DNA from: Mongoliitalea daihaiensis
GTDB lineage: Bacteria > Bacteroidota > Bacteroidia > Cytophagales > Cyclobacteriaceae
NCBI RefSeq assembly: GCF_021596945.1
Contig: NZ_CP063779.1
Span: 499,501 to 563,500, forward strand
Direction of reading: 5' to 3'
DNA length: 64,000 nucleotides
Below the pieces are notes generated by a model. The model saw nothing but the letters and a program-made list of their open reading frames with translations, was not told the DNA's origin and made no database searches. Shown in pieces: positions 7,829-16,309 of this stretch; the first letter of the stretch is position 1, and each line of letters begins with the position of its first letter. The translations under genes and the position numbers were made by a program.

Positions 7829-9061
7829 TTAGTATAACATCCAAGTGGAATTGTTTGAAATACCCTTCAACGCAGAACTAGGAACAGCCTGAACAGAGAG
7901 AATGGGATACTCCGGCGCTGCATTCCCCATCTTTCCCAACAATTCACATTTAGCCTGTATATCTTCCAAAATATTTCTCAAAGCAATATAATGTTGAACA
8001 AGCTCATTCTTTTCCACTAGGGGATCTGTCGCCTGATCAAATAAATTAAAGTTTACTTGGTCTTGTATGTAAAACCAGTTTTTCAAAAGTGCAGAATTAT
8101 TGGTTTGATAAACCTTTTGCTGGATTTTGGCAAATAACTCAAGCAATTCTTGCTGCATGGGACAGAGAATATCCTCTTGCGCTGACTCTTTTACAGCCTT
8201 CCAGCTTATAGCCTTCTTCTCACTTTGACAAGAACTAAAGTACTCTGTTGGTGTAACGAAGCCTACTCCATAATCCTCCGCAGCCTGAATCAATTCATTC
8301 AAAAAAACCTTCACATTCGCAACAACCTTAGCATCACTTAACCGATTCATGTCCAAATAAATACAATAAAATTCATCAGCGTCTGACTGAGATGCTACCC
8401 ATGAAACAAATTTCCGAGCACCATTTAAAATTGCTTTTGATGAGCCTTGAAGATACTTGAGATCAAATAAATCATGCGCAAAACATATTCCCCCTTTGAA
8501 ATCCATAGACTTGTAAGTAGCAAAAGGCTCATGATGACCTAATAAATCAATTGGGAAAGGTTGAAGCATATGCTTGATTCCTAAAGATTGGCTGTTTTTA
8601 AAAACCTGAAAAGGGTGCTGCCCATTGATATTAAAAAACACTTGGGGCACTTGTCCAAAATGATGCTTGATCTTTTTGGATTGAGCCATCACTTGGGTCA
8701 AAAACTCCTGCTCATTGGTTCGTGCATAAACCGAGTGGGAATATGACTCTGCCAAAAACTCAACCCCTCCATGATGATTCAACTCCTTTAAGAGCCGTAT
8801 CGATTCTGAGGATTTTTTATCTAGAAAGTCCAACATCATTCCAGATAAAGAAACACTGATTTTGAAAGCGTGCTGGGTTTCCTGAAATTTCTTTAGTAAA
8901 AAATTCCCCAAAGGAAAATATAGATTTTTATTCAATTTACGCATTCTCGTCTCCAAGGACTCTTCATCAAAATAAGCAGCATAGGACCCTGTTTCAAAAA
9001 ATCTGAAATTTCTAAGCCGAATGGGCTCATGGGCATGAAATACTACACTAATTCTTTTCAT
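7829..9061 (-). CDS. GH57-like protein lacking the catalytic nucleophile
   Basis: A 410-residue relative of GH57 alpha-amylases. The N-terminus (VVFHAHEPIRLRNFRFFETG, 7-26), the SLSGMMLDFL segment and VEFLAESYSHS (100-110) line up with the GH57 N-terminal motifs. Where the family has the nucleophile motif xNTELIY, this protein reads FFNINGQHPF (142-151), with no Glu. The region around the acid Asp reads YLDMNRLSD (Asp237) instead of the usual MDYETFGEH. It is therefore probably not an active amylase by the standard mechanism. No signal peptide is seen, so it is likely cytoplasmic. The reading frame is intact, arguing for a kept, perhaps binding or regulatory, function. Confidence 0.72.
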   Translation of the reverse strand: MKRISVVFHAHEPIRLRNFRFFETGSYAAYFDEESLETRMRKLNKNLYFPLGNFLLKKFQETQHAFKISVSLSGMMLDFLDKKSSESIRLLKELNHHGGVEFLAESYSHSVYARTNEQEFLTQVMAQSKKIKHHFGQVPQVFFNINGQHPFQVFKNSQSLGIKHMLQPFPIDLLGHHEPFATYKSMDFKGGICFAHDLFDLKYLQGSSKAILNGARKFVSWVASQSDADEFYCIYLDMNRLSDAKVVANVKVFLNELIQAAEDYGVGFVTPTEYFSSCQSEKKAISWKAVKESAQEDILCPMQQELLELFAKIQQKVYQTNNSALLKNWFYIQDQVNFNLFDQATDPLVEKNELVQHYIALRNILEDIQAKCELLGKMGNAAPEYPILSVQAVPSSALKGISNNSTWMLY

Positions 9062-9242
9062 AATGCTGGACTTTTAACGATTTGATCTAGCAAACCAAAA
9101 AGATGATTTACAGCATAAAATTAGCTCTATGTGGTTTTTTAAGAGCTAATTACGGTCATTGTCAAAGATGATATTGGTCATATTTTGAAGATTTCTTGCT
9201 TTCAATCACATTTACTATATTTCAAAAAACTATTTTCTACTC

Positions 9243-10004
9243 ATGAAAAATCAACTCTTTCTGTTAGCCAATCTCCTCAGCTTTGGTATTACAATTTTTA
9301 TGAATTACCTATTTTCTACAGGGTTTGATGGGAAAAAAAGCGTGGGAGAAATCAGTGCAATTTACTCCGTAGATATCACGCCGGCTGGATTCACTTTTGC
9401 CATTTGGGGATTGATTTATTTGGGTTTAACAATCCTTTGTATCCAACTCATCTTGGAAGCCATTCGCTCCAAGGATCCAAATCTATCCAAAAAGCTGGGG
9501 CCTTGGTTCATCTTGAGCAATGGTTTTAATGCAGCTTGGATTTACTTTTGGACATCTGAAATGATTTTTGTCTCTGTACTGATTATCATCGCCTTGCTGA
9601 TTTGTTTGATTATACTTACGGTCAGAACCACCTCTTTGGACACTAGCTCCTTCTTCTCTTTTAACTACTTTAGTCAAACAAGTCTAAGAATCTATACAGG
9701 TTGGGTGATAGCAGCTACCGTACTCAATGTCAGCATTTGGATCAGTGCATTGGACCTGGAATTTTTGGATTATCCGTTTGTATCCGTGGGAGTTTTATTA
9801 GTTGCGGCTACCATCTATATACTTGTTGGGCTAAAATTTAAGAGTAGCACAATTCCCTTGGTTGGCTCATGGGCCTTTTGGGGAATTGGCAGCAACAGTC
9901 CTGATGTTCCTCTCATCTCGCTCGTTGCACTGGTGGTAAGTGGAATTTTTGTAGCCGTGAGTGTGGCTATCCTAGCGATGACAAAAAAGAGGATTAACAG
10001 CTAA
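9243..10004 (+). CDS. TspO/MBR-related multi-pass membrane protein
   Basis: A 253-residue integral membrane protein with about seven or eight hydrophobic segments. The segment DITPAGFTFAIWGLIYLGL is the hallmark of the long (about 250-residue) bacterial proteins usually labelled tryptophan-rich sensory protein, distant relatives of the 160-residue TspO tetrapyrrole/cholesterol-binding family. Trp and aromatic residues are common (WFILSNGFNAAWIYFW). The ligand and role are not known. It is a single gene, convergent with the esterase gene 5 bp away. Confidence 0.62.
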   Translation: MKNQLFLLANLLSFGITIFMNYLFSTGFDGKKSVGEISAIYSVDITPAGFTFAIWGLIYLGLTILCIQLILEAIRSKDPNLSKKLGPWFILSNGFNAAWIYFWTSEMIFVSVLIIIALLICLIILTVRTTSLDTSSFFSFNYFSQTSLRIYTGWVIAATVLNVSIWISALDLEFLDYPFVSVGVLLVAATIYILVGLKFKSSTIPLVGSWAFWGIGSNSPDVPLISLVALVVSGIFVAVSVAILAMTKKRINS

Positions 10005-10009
10005 ATGAT

Positions 10010-10840
10010 TTACTCCTCCATAAATTTTAAAATTTCACGGTACACCTTATTAGGCGTATAAATAAACTGAACAATCATTCCTTTATGTTTTTTTCGTTTT
10101 TGAAAAATAAAATTGGGATTGGGTTCAATTTCTCTGTAGGCTTCCATAAACCGCTCGGTGGTCAATGTTATCCCTGGGAGTGTCCTTCCTCCTAGTAAAA
10201 TAAGCATGGGAGGGGCATGGGAGTCCAAGTGATAAATGGGTGAAGTTTCTTCCCAAACCTCAGGAGAATCAGTAAATGGAATATTGTAAGAGGTTCCAGG
10301 CTCATAATTCATCTCCTCCAAAAACCATTTCATATCCAAACCAGCTGCATCAATTAAAACAGTCCCCTTGATAGGGTTTGATACCTCCAATTGCTGGAAA
10401 TAGCGATCATTAACCGAAATCAAGCTAGCTAAGTGCCCACCTGCGGAGTGTCCCGATACAAAGAGACGGTCTTTGCTACCACCGTATTGCTCTATGGACT
10501 CGTACATCCAATTGACTGCATGAGCTGAGGCTAAAGCCATAGATTGAACTTGATAATCAGGACTTAATGGATAATCCATGATGACCGTGACCACTCCTTT
10601 TTTGGCAAAGCGAGTACCTAAAAAATTGTAGATTTCCTTATTTCCAGAATCCCAGCTTCCTCCATGAATGAATAGAAGGACAGGTGCGTTTTGAGCTTTT
10701 TTTGGCTTAAACACATTAAGTTTTTTCTCAGGAAGGGAATCCGAAGCTTCCAAATAGGTTATTTCTTTGAAACGTTCAACTCTTTTTAGCGAACAAGCAG
10801 ATAAGGCTATTATCAGAAAAATAAGCGTGAGTTTTTGCAT
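10010..10840 (-). CDS. alpha/beta hydrolase lipoprotein (esterase/lipase family)
   Basis: A 276-residue alpha/beta hydrolase with a lipoprotein signal (IIALSAC, Cys16). The oxyanion motif FIHGGSW (58-63) and the nucleophile elbow SGHSAGG (Ser132) are those of the hormone-sensitive-lipase / BD-FAE-like esterases. His252 near the C-terminus (KRKKHKG) is the likely triad His. The substrate is unknown; short-chain or carbohydrate esters are typical. It lies 44 bp downstream of the truncated haemoglobin gene on the same strand and is probably the last gene of a three-gene operon. Confidence 0.85.
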   Translation of the reverse strand: MQKLTLIFLIIALSACSLKRVERFKEITYLEASDSLPEKKLNVFKPKKAQNAPVLLFIHGGSWDSGNKEIYNFLGTRFAKKGVVTVIMDYPLSPDYQVQSMALASAHAVNWMYESIEQYGGSKDRLFVSGHSAGGHLASLISVNDRYFQQLEVSNPIKGTVLIDAAGLDMKWFLEEMNYEPGTSYNIPFTDSPEVWEETSPIYHLDSHAPPMLILLGGRTLPGITLTTERFMEAYREIEPNPNFIFQKRKKHKGMIVQFIYTPNKVYREILKFMEE

Positions 10841-10884
10841 TATTTGAATTGGGTTTTCCTATCAACCCTATTGAATGAAAATTG

Positions 10885-11286
10885 TTAATCTTGAAGCCTA
10901 CCTTCCATTATTCTAAAAAATAAAATGTGGGCCATCCTTCCGGCGTGTTCTTTGGCGTAATCTGCCACCTCTCCTTCAAAATAAGCATCCACTGTACCAA
11001 ACCATAAGCCTAGCCAATGCTCGAAATGCGCTTGCTGCAGCTGATGATTCATCGTTCGGTCCACTTCTTTGTGGACAGGTACGGGACTGAATTTACCCGC
11101 TCCCGGGCCAGATTGTAACAGGACCATTTCCCAAAAATCACCTAAATGCTCCAAATGTGTGGGCCAATCCTGAACAATCCGATTGAATATTCGACCTAGG
11201 GTAGCATCTTCCCGCACTTGGGCATAAAAGCTATTGACAAGGAATTGTACATCTTCCCGGTTTGTAAGCTGTCTTTTCATACACAT
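10885..11286 (-). CDS. group III truncated haemoglobin
   Basis: A 133-residue globin of the truncated 2-on-2 type. WPTHLEHLGDFWEMVLL and AHFEHWLGLW match group III members; His87 in the latter is the likely proximal haem ligand. The C-terminal helix (AHILFFRIMEG) completes the fold. Group III proteins such as Campylobacter Ctb bind O2 and NO and are thought to act in NO or oxygen handling. It starts 3 bp after the stop of the upstream phosphodiesterase gene, so the two are almost certainly co-transcribed. ATG codons at 11286 and 11280 are both possible starts. Confidence 0.88.
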   Translation of the reverse strand: MCMKRQLTNREDVQFLVNSFYAQVREDATLGRIFNRIVQDWPTHLEHLGDFWEMVLLQSGPGAGKFSPVPVHKEVDRTMNHQLQQAHFEHWLGLWFGTVDAYFEGEVADYAKEHAGRMAHILFFRIMEGRLQD

Positions 11287-11289
11287 GGA

Positions 11290-12540
11290 TTATTTTGATT
11301 GAAGAACAGGCTTTAAAACCTCCGAGTTCCCATCAATATAATCCGGCACCTCCAAACCTAAAAGCATACAAATCAATGGATATACATGCACATTGTCAAA
11401 AGCAGGAATAGCTAATCCGACTTGTATCATGGGGCCTGCCGCATAAAATATTCCATGCATATCTTTGTAGTGTGGACTATAGCCATGCTCCCCAAATACA
11501 TCCGTTTTAAACATTGCAGCGCGGTTTTGATAACTCATCATTCCTGAACTGGTAGCCAGGTAATAGCCCAATTCAGGTAAAATCAATATATCGCCCATTC
11601 GCTCTTTGTACAATTCTAAATTTTTGTAAAATGCTCGATCTTCCACTTTGACTGCTTGGAAGGATGCTTCCTCAGCATTCAATTGCTGCAAAACTTTATC
11701 CATTTCTGCAGGATTTTCCAAATAAAGATGTGCCAAGGCACCATTATTCACCACACGAGCTGCTATGCCCTGTGTGATATCATCCAAATTCAGTAGTTGG
11801 GTTTTGGGAACATCAGCCATTCCGTGGTCAGAAACAATAATCACATTGATATCTAAGTCAAAACTCTTAATTCCTTCCAACAGAGCCCCTAACTCTCTAT
11901 CGAGCTTTTCTAGGCGCTTCCCTATCTCCAAATCGTTGCTTGGTCCGAAACGGTGTCCAAAATCATCCATATCCGAAAAGTACATGGTAATCAATCGGGG
12001 ACGCTCATCATCTGGTAAATTCAGCCACTCAAATACCTTGGATATTCGTTGCAGATTAGGTACGTTTCCATCGTAGTTAAAGTAATGCGTAGGTCTGATG
12101 CCTTGTACTGGAGCCTCTGAACCAACAAAGAAATAAGATGCAGTAGTCAGGCCATTTTTTTCTGCATGCACCCAAATGGGCGTTCCTCCGTACCAATAAC
12201 CATCTTCCACAATGCTTCTGTCTCTGATATTGTAGATCTGATCTTTATACGGGTCATAAAAGGAATTATTAACCAATCCGTGATTCTCTGGCAGCATACC
12301 TGTGGCAATACTGTAGTGATTGGGGAAAGTTTTGGTAGGAAAAGATGGAATCAAGGCTTCCGCAGCAGTACCCGTAGCAATGAATTTACTCAAATTTTCC
12401 GGTTGAAAACGTTCCACATAATCGTAGCGAAACCCATCTAAAGAAATTAAAATGACATGTTGATCCTTCTGAGCAATCCCAATAGACCAACTCCCTAACC
12501 AACATACAACGACCCAGGCCAGTAACTTTCCGTGATTCAT
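11290..12540 (-). CDS. secreted ENPP-type alkaline phosphatase-superfamily phosphodiesterase
   Basis: A 416-residue exported enzyme. The metal and catalytic motifs are those of nucleotide pyrophosphatase/phosphodiesterases: ILISLDGFRYDY (Asp35), PSFPTKTFPNHYSI (nucleophile Thr71), YFSDMDDFGH, VSDHGM and GEHGY. The usual substrates are nucleotide or lipid phosphodiesters. The ATG at 12540 is chosen because it starts directly at the signal peptide (MNHGKLLAWVVVCWLG) and lies just after a consensus promoter. An upstream TTG at 12561 overlaps that promoter and is rejected. It heads the operon with the truncated haemoglobin and the esterase. Confidence 0.9.
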   Translation of the reverse strand: MNHGKLLAWVVVCWLGSWSIGIAQKDQHVILISLDGFRYDYVERFQPENLSKFIATGTAAEALIPSFPTKTFPNHYSIATGMLPENHGLVNNSFYDPYKDQIYNIRDRSIVEDGYWYGGTPIWVHAEKNGLTTASYFFVGSEAPVQGIRPTHYFNYDGNVPNLQRISKVFEWLNLPDDERPRLITMYFSDMDDFGHRFGPSNDLEIGKRLEKLDRELGALLEGIKSFDLDINVIIVSDHGMADVPKTQLLNLDDITQGIAARVVNNGALAHLYLENPAEMDKVLQQLNAEEASFQAVKVEDRAFYKNLELYKERMGDILILPELGYYLATSSGMMSYQNRAAMFKTDVFGEHGYSPHYKDMHGIFYAAGPMIQVGLAIPAFDNVHVYPLICMLLGLEVPDYIDGNSEVLKPVLQSK

Positions 12541-12558
12541 AAGCGTGTTTGTTTGGCG

Positions 12559-12566
12559 CAAAGATA
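12559..12566 (-). promoter_or_regulatory. -7 promoter element of the ENPP/haemoglobin/esterase operon
   Basis: On the minus strand TATCTTTG is an exact TAnnTTTG match. It is 18 bases upstream of the ATG at 12540, implying a leader of roughly 13 nt. No clear -33 TTG is found in the repeat-like sequence upstream. Confidence 0.6.
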
Positions 12567-13205
12567 GTGGGATTTAGTGATTAGTGGAGGAGTGATAGGC
12601 TTAATTGAGTGATTAGTGGATGGAGTGACTAGTGGATTAAGTTATAGGTGATTAGTTAAATGGAGGTCCACGATCTACAGTTAGCGATCAAGAGATCAAT
12701 GGTTAGGGGGGCTTATTACTCGTCCTCTGCAAAAAATACTTGACACTTTTTTAAGAATAATTCTCTTATATATCCGGATGGCTTCAGATGTTAAAAACCT
12801 CATTTCGCTTCCTATTTCACGCGACGAGCGCAGCGATTGGTCGCCACGCCCGCAAAGTGGGTTGTCCACAGATTTGAGCTCCACGATCTCCGGAATTTTG
12901 AATTATGTGGAATGGATGATGGGGATTTGGAATCCCCTTAGGATACATGAGTTGGTTTGTCCACTAATTTCACGAATGACACGAAAATGGATTTAGGGTT
13001 TTTAAGTGAAAGACCCTTATGAAATCACTTGAACCGAGTCTTGATTCTTGGCACTTGATTCTACTACCCAAATACCTACTTTGTTCTTGGTACTTCGTAC
13101 TTGGTACTTGCCCCTCTCGCTTCTCGTCTCTACTACCAGAATCCCTAGTATTTACACGGTATCTGTCTTGTCTCTTGATTCTTGTCTCTTGATTCTTGAT
13201 TCTCT
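12567..13205. repeat. repeat-rich intergenic region without a gene
   Basis: About 640 bases between the ENPP-type gene and the CotH-like gene hold no credible coding region. From 12567 to 12660 there are repeated GATTAGTGGA / GAGTGA words. From 12960 to 12990 comes CACGAATGACACGAAAATGG, a short tandem-like CACGAA pair. From 13030 to 13205 the plus strand is dominated by CTTGATTCTTG, TCTCTTGATTCTTG and TACTTCGTACTTGGTACTTG words. Open frames here read as low-complexity KNQETRIKRQ-type peptides, which mark such repeats. The middle part, 12720-12900, shows nothing recognisable. Confidence 0.7.
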
Positions 13206-14684
13206 CTAAAACCCCATAATTTCTCCATCCATCCAAGCGGCTCGTTGTGTTAGATAATTTTTCAAGTTAGCTACAGCTTGCGCATAATTTACTCCTATTC
13301 CTTGATCCCATTTGGCATAATTTCGGAGCACAGCTCCATTCTTTTGCAAATAATCTGCTTTGCTGTCTACCATTTGTGCCATTGCAACATTAGAGAGGGG
13401 TCCATTTCTAAAATTTGTCCACCGCTGCTTAATCAAAGTCCTAAACTCCTGATCTTCCATTAATCTTGGCCACCAAAAATGGATCATCCAAGGATCATTG
13501 GAGACTAAGTTATTGTATCGAATAACCCAACTATTCATAGGAATGCGATCCCCTTGATCAAAGCCAATGTTCATGTCCCACACCGGTCCCATTTCCAATT
13601 TTCCATCTCTATCTTTTTGTAAAAATGTACTTAAGCGATACGCATCCACATTACGACAAAGCTCGTTGATAAGAAAGTAATCCACAAAACTTTCCAAGCT
13701 CACATAATCCGCATAGCTTCGTTCGCCTTTTGTGAAATCATCTCTGAGCAAGGCTGATTCAAAATCATACATGTACTGAGCTATAAACTCCTTCTGCGCA
13801 GGAGTAATGTTTCTATCTTTTGGATACTCATACAAAAAATAGGTTTCCAAATACATGTTGGCATGATAGGGCGGTCCATACGGTTCGAAATCTATAAAAT
13901 TGCCAAAAATATCATATTGACTCCGGAATCCAATTTCTGGAGTATACCTCGCATCATCATCCCAATTAGAGTAAAAATAAGAGAGGGGTTTTCCAATACC
14001 AGCATCTCCTACCGATGTTTTATCAATTGTCAAAATATAGCCTCCAGATAAATTGGTAGAATTCGCATTGAGAGACTTGACGTCAATACGATGGGTATCC
14101 CTTTTGAGCTTTTCCATAAAAGAATACACTCCAAGATACTCTCCATTGACTTCAATTTCTACAAATTTGCTCCTACTAGCATACTTACCAATGCTTCTTG
14201 AAAGCTCATACCCTACATCATTGTACATCAACGTTTGGTCCCAAATGTATTTTTCGTTCAAGTTGACCACATGCCCCACAAGCCTCCAATCCTCTTCTTT
14301 AGGCATACCCAAGAAAGATACATCGACACCATCCCCTCCAGCATCAATACTTTCGATGTTGAAACCCTTTTTCTGGGATAATCTAAAGCTCGTCTTGCCC
14401 CTAAACTCAATCCCGATCCTTTGTTCTTGCTTGAGCTTTTTCCCTTCATACACTTTCATCATGGCTGGAATCCTTGGCTCATATGGGATATCCGCTCCAT
14501 TGGTATTGATGACCAAATAAGGGATTTCACTATCTCCCACATCAATGGCAAAAACTTGTCCATCATCCCCTTTTGGCAGTACATCTGGCTGGATTTTTTC
14601 CTGGCATGCCAGCAAAGAAAAAAGCATCCCCAAAAAAATGAATCGAAAAGACTCTATAAAACGAAAGTTTTGAAATAATTTCAT
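13206..14684 (-). CDS. CotH-like (spore-coat kinase fold) lipoprotein
   Basis: A 492-residue exported protein with a lipoprotein signal (LGMLFSLLAC) and the CotH pattern: RIGIEFRGKTSF, QKKGFNIE, a loading-helix region (WDQTLMYNDVGYELSRSIG), SKFVEIEVNGEYLGVYSFME, GGYILTIDK and a C-terminal GPVWDMNIGFDQGD with the metal-binding Asp. CotH proteins in Bacillus phosphorylate spore coat proteins. Bacteroidota members are surface or secreted and their substrates are mostly unknown. ATG at 14684 is preferred to an in-frame GTG two codons upstream. The gene stop abuts the repeat-rich spacer. Confidence 0.87.
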   Translation of the reverse strand: MKLFQNFRFIESFRFIFLGMLFSLLACQEKIQPDVLPKGDDGQVFAIDVGDSEIPYLVINTNGADIPYEPRIPAMMKVYEGKKLKQEQRIGIEFRGKTSFRLSQKKGFNIESIDAGGDGVDVSFLGMPKEEDWRLVGHVVNLNEKYIWDQTLMYNDVGYELSRSIGKYASRSKFVEIEVNGEYLGVYSFMEKLKRDTHRIDVKSLNANSTNLSGGYILTIDKTSVGDAGIGKPLSYFYSNWDDDARYTPEIGFRSQYDIFGNFIDFEPYGPPYHANMYLETYFLYEYPKDRNITPAQKEFIAQYMYDFESALLRDDFTKGERSYADYVSLESFVDYFLINELCRNVDAYRLSTFLQKDRDGKLEMGPVWDMNIGFDQGDRIPMNSWVIRYNNLVSNDPWMIHFWWPRLMEDQEFRTLIKQRWTNFRNGPLSNVAMAQMVDSKADYLQKNGAVLRNYAKWDQGIGVNYAQAVANLKNYLTQRAAWMDGEIMGF

Positions 14685-14866
14685 GGTCACTTGGGTTAAT
14701 TGATCACAAGTTAAAACTAAGCAGCATTCAAGCCGATAGAAAAGCTGATTTAATTAATAGTTTTTTTCTATCGTTTTTTATAATCAATAGTGACACAAGT
14801 CTCGTTCATAGTTATCCTAACAAGCGTTATTTGTAGTATCAAAATTTAACACTAACAAAAATTTAT

Positions 14867-15514
14867 ATGAACGATCAAACAACACCTAGTATGCCAAGAA
14901 TCGGGGATCATGCACCGGATTTCAAAGCAATGACGACCACAGGTCCCATGCAGTTTTCAGAATATATCAACAATAGCTGGACAATTTTATTTTCGCATCC
15001 TGCGGACTTTACACCAGTTTGTACTACAGAGATGTCTGGATTTGCATTGGAACAAAAATTCTTTGATGAGCACAAAACCAAATTGGTAGGATTGAGTATC
15101 GATTCTATTCACTCACACATCGCATGGGTAAACAATGTAAAGAAAAACACAGGTGTGTTATTTGAATTCCCTATCATTGCAGATATCGATATGAGTGTGT
15201 CCAAGTTGTATGGAATGTTACAACCCGGAGAAAGCGAAACTGCTGCTGTAAGAGCTGTATTCTTCATCGACCCAATTGGGAAAATCCGATTGATCATGTA
15301 TTACCCATTGAATGTGGGTAGAAATATGGACGAAATTAAACGAGTGTTAGTAGCCCTTCAAACTGCTGATCAAAACAAATGCGCGATGCCATTGAACTGG
15401 ACACCTGGAGAAAAAGTGATCGTTCCGCCACCAAAAACTGTTGCTGAAATGTTGGAAAGAGAAGCTTCTGACTATGAAATGGTTGATTTTTATCTAGCTA
15501 AAAGATCACTTTAA
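14867..15514 (+). CDS. peroxiredoxin, Prx6 (1-Cys/AhpC-TSA) type
   Basis: A 215-residue thiol peroxidase that reduces H2O2 and organic peroxides in the cytoplasm. The active site PADFTPVCTTEM has the peroxidatic Cys52 with the supporting Pro and Thr. The long C-terminal extension, with NKCAMPLNW and GEKVIVPPP, is typical of the Prx6 group, including archaeal members in which the extra C-terminal cysteines join the cycle. It is monocistronic and followed by a strong bidirectional terminator shared with the convergent Crp/Fnr gene. That arrangement hints at, but does not prove, a redox link. Confidence 0.94.
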   Translation: MNDQTTPSMPRIGDHAPDFKAMTTTGPMQFSEYINNSWTILFSHPADFTPVCTTEMSGFALEQKFFDEHKTKLVGLSIDSIHSHIAWVNNVKKNTGVLFEFPIIADIDMSVSKLYGMLQPGESETAAVRAVFFIDPIGKIRLIMYYPLNVGRNMDEIKRVLVALQTADQNKCAMPLNWTPGEKVIVPPPKTVAEMLEREASDYEMVDFYLAKRSL

Positions 15515-15541
15515 TACATACCACACATAACCACTAAACCA

Positions 15542-15568
15542 AAACGAGGGCTTCAAAAGCCCTCGTTT
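15542..15568. terminator. bidirectional intrinsic terminator (peroxiredoxin / Crp-Fnr gene)
   Basis: AAACGAGGGCTT pairs perfectly with AAGCCCTCGTTT (12 bp, loop CAA). It is flanked by A and T runs on both sides and sits between convergent genes, so it can serve both directions. Confidence 0.9.
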
Positions 15569-15569
15569 G

Positions 15570-16217
15570 TTATTCCAGTAATTCAATTTGGGTTCGGTTT
15601 ACTATGACTCTACCCTGTTGTTCCAGTTTTTTCAATAATCTACCCACTACTTCTCTGCTAGAATTGAGTTCCAAAGCAATCTGTGCTTGAGTTTCTTTGA
15701 TGAATTTTGAATTACTCGCCTCTGCTGTTTTATGCAAATACTCCAGTAAGCGTTCGTCCATTTGCCTAAACGCTACGGCGTCCACCACTTTCAGCAGTTC
15801 TTCGAACCGATCCTGATAACTATCCATCACAAAAAAGTACCATGACTGGTATTTAGGCATCCATTCATCCAACTTGCTGATTGGTAACACAATCACAGTT
15901 GTATCCTCTACCGGAATGGCTTTGATCTTGGAGTACCCTTCTCTAGCCGAACAAATCAATGTGATCGCACAAGCTTCCCCAGGTTCTAAATAATAGAGGA
16001 ATATTTCATGGTCATCTTCATCCTCTCTAAAAACCTTCACTATCCCATTGACTATCAATGGTATTTGCTCTACCTTTTGACCAATATCCATGATCAGCTC
16101 ATCTGCTGGAAAAAGCACCAATTCCCCTAATTCAGCAATCTCTTTTTTGAGACCCTCTTCAAAATGGTCAAAATGTTTTTTCAAGTATTGAGTAATATCC
16201 CCTTTAACCCCCATCAT
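15570..16217 (-). CDS. Crp/Fnr-family transcriptional regulator
   Basis: A 215-residue regulator. Residues 20-130 form a cyclic-nucleotide-binding-like beta barrel (LFPADELIMDIG, GIVKVFRED, YYLEPGEACAITL). Residues 150-210 form a Crp-type helix-turn-helix (QIALELNSSREVVGRLLKKLEQQG). Two cysteines in CAITLIC lie where Bacteroidota homologues often have them, but there is no N-terminal Fe-S cysteine cluster as in true FNR. A palindrome TGTTAA-TT-TTAACA lies 35 bp upstream in the divergent region and may be its operator. It is divergent from an MFS/EamA/aminotransferase cluster it may control. Two adjacent ATGs are possible starts. Confidence 0.92.
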   Translation of the reverse strand: MMGVKGDITQYLKKHFDHFEEGLKKEIAELGELVLFPADELIMDIGQKVEQIPLIVNGIVKVFREDEDDHEIFLYYLEPGEACAITLICSAREGYSKIKAIPVEDTTVIVLPISKLDEWMPKYQSWYFFVMDSYQDRFEELLKVVDAVAFRQMDERLLEYLHKTAEASNSKFIKETQAQIALELNSSREVVGRLLKKLEQQGRVIVNRTQIELLE

Positions 16218-16251
16218 ATCTTATGTGATTTCTAGTATCTTTCTATTGGAA

Positions 16252-16265
16252 TGTTAATTTTAACA
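16252..16265. promoter_or_regulatory. palindrome TGTTAA-TT-TTAACA, candidate Crp/Fnr operator
   Basis: A 14-bp inverted repeat with 6-bp arms and a 2-bp centre lies in the 92-bp divergent region between the regulator gene and the MFS gene. Size and position fit a dimeric regulator site acting on one or both promoters. The link to this regulator is inference. Confidence 0.4.
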
Positions 16266-16309
16266 ATTAATGCCGAAAAATCATCCCAAAAAAACAAAAA
16301 GCATGAGAC

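Noticed and set aside
12541-12561. TTG start for the ENPP-type gene
   Set aside because: The codon overlaps an exact -7 promoter element and adds seven residues before a good ATG that begins the signal peptide.
12778-12996. Plus-strand open frame of 72 codons in the repeat spacer
   Set aside because: No recognisable motif, poor composition, and it lies inside the repeat-rich stretch.
12970-13236. Minus-strand open frame of 88 codons in the repeat spacer
   Set aside because: It reads as KNQETRIKRQ-type low-complexity sequence made by the TCTTGATTCTTG repeats and overlaps the CotH-like gene end; not a gene.
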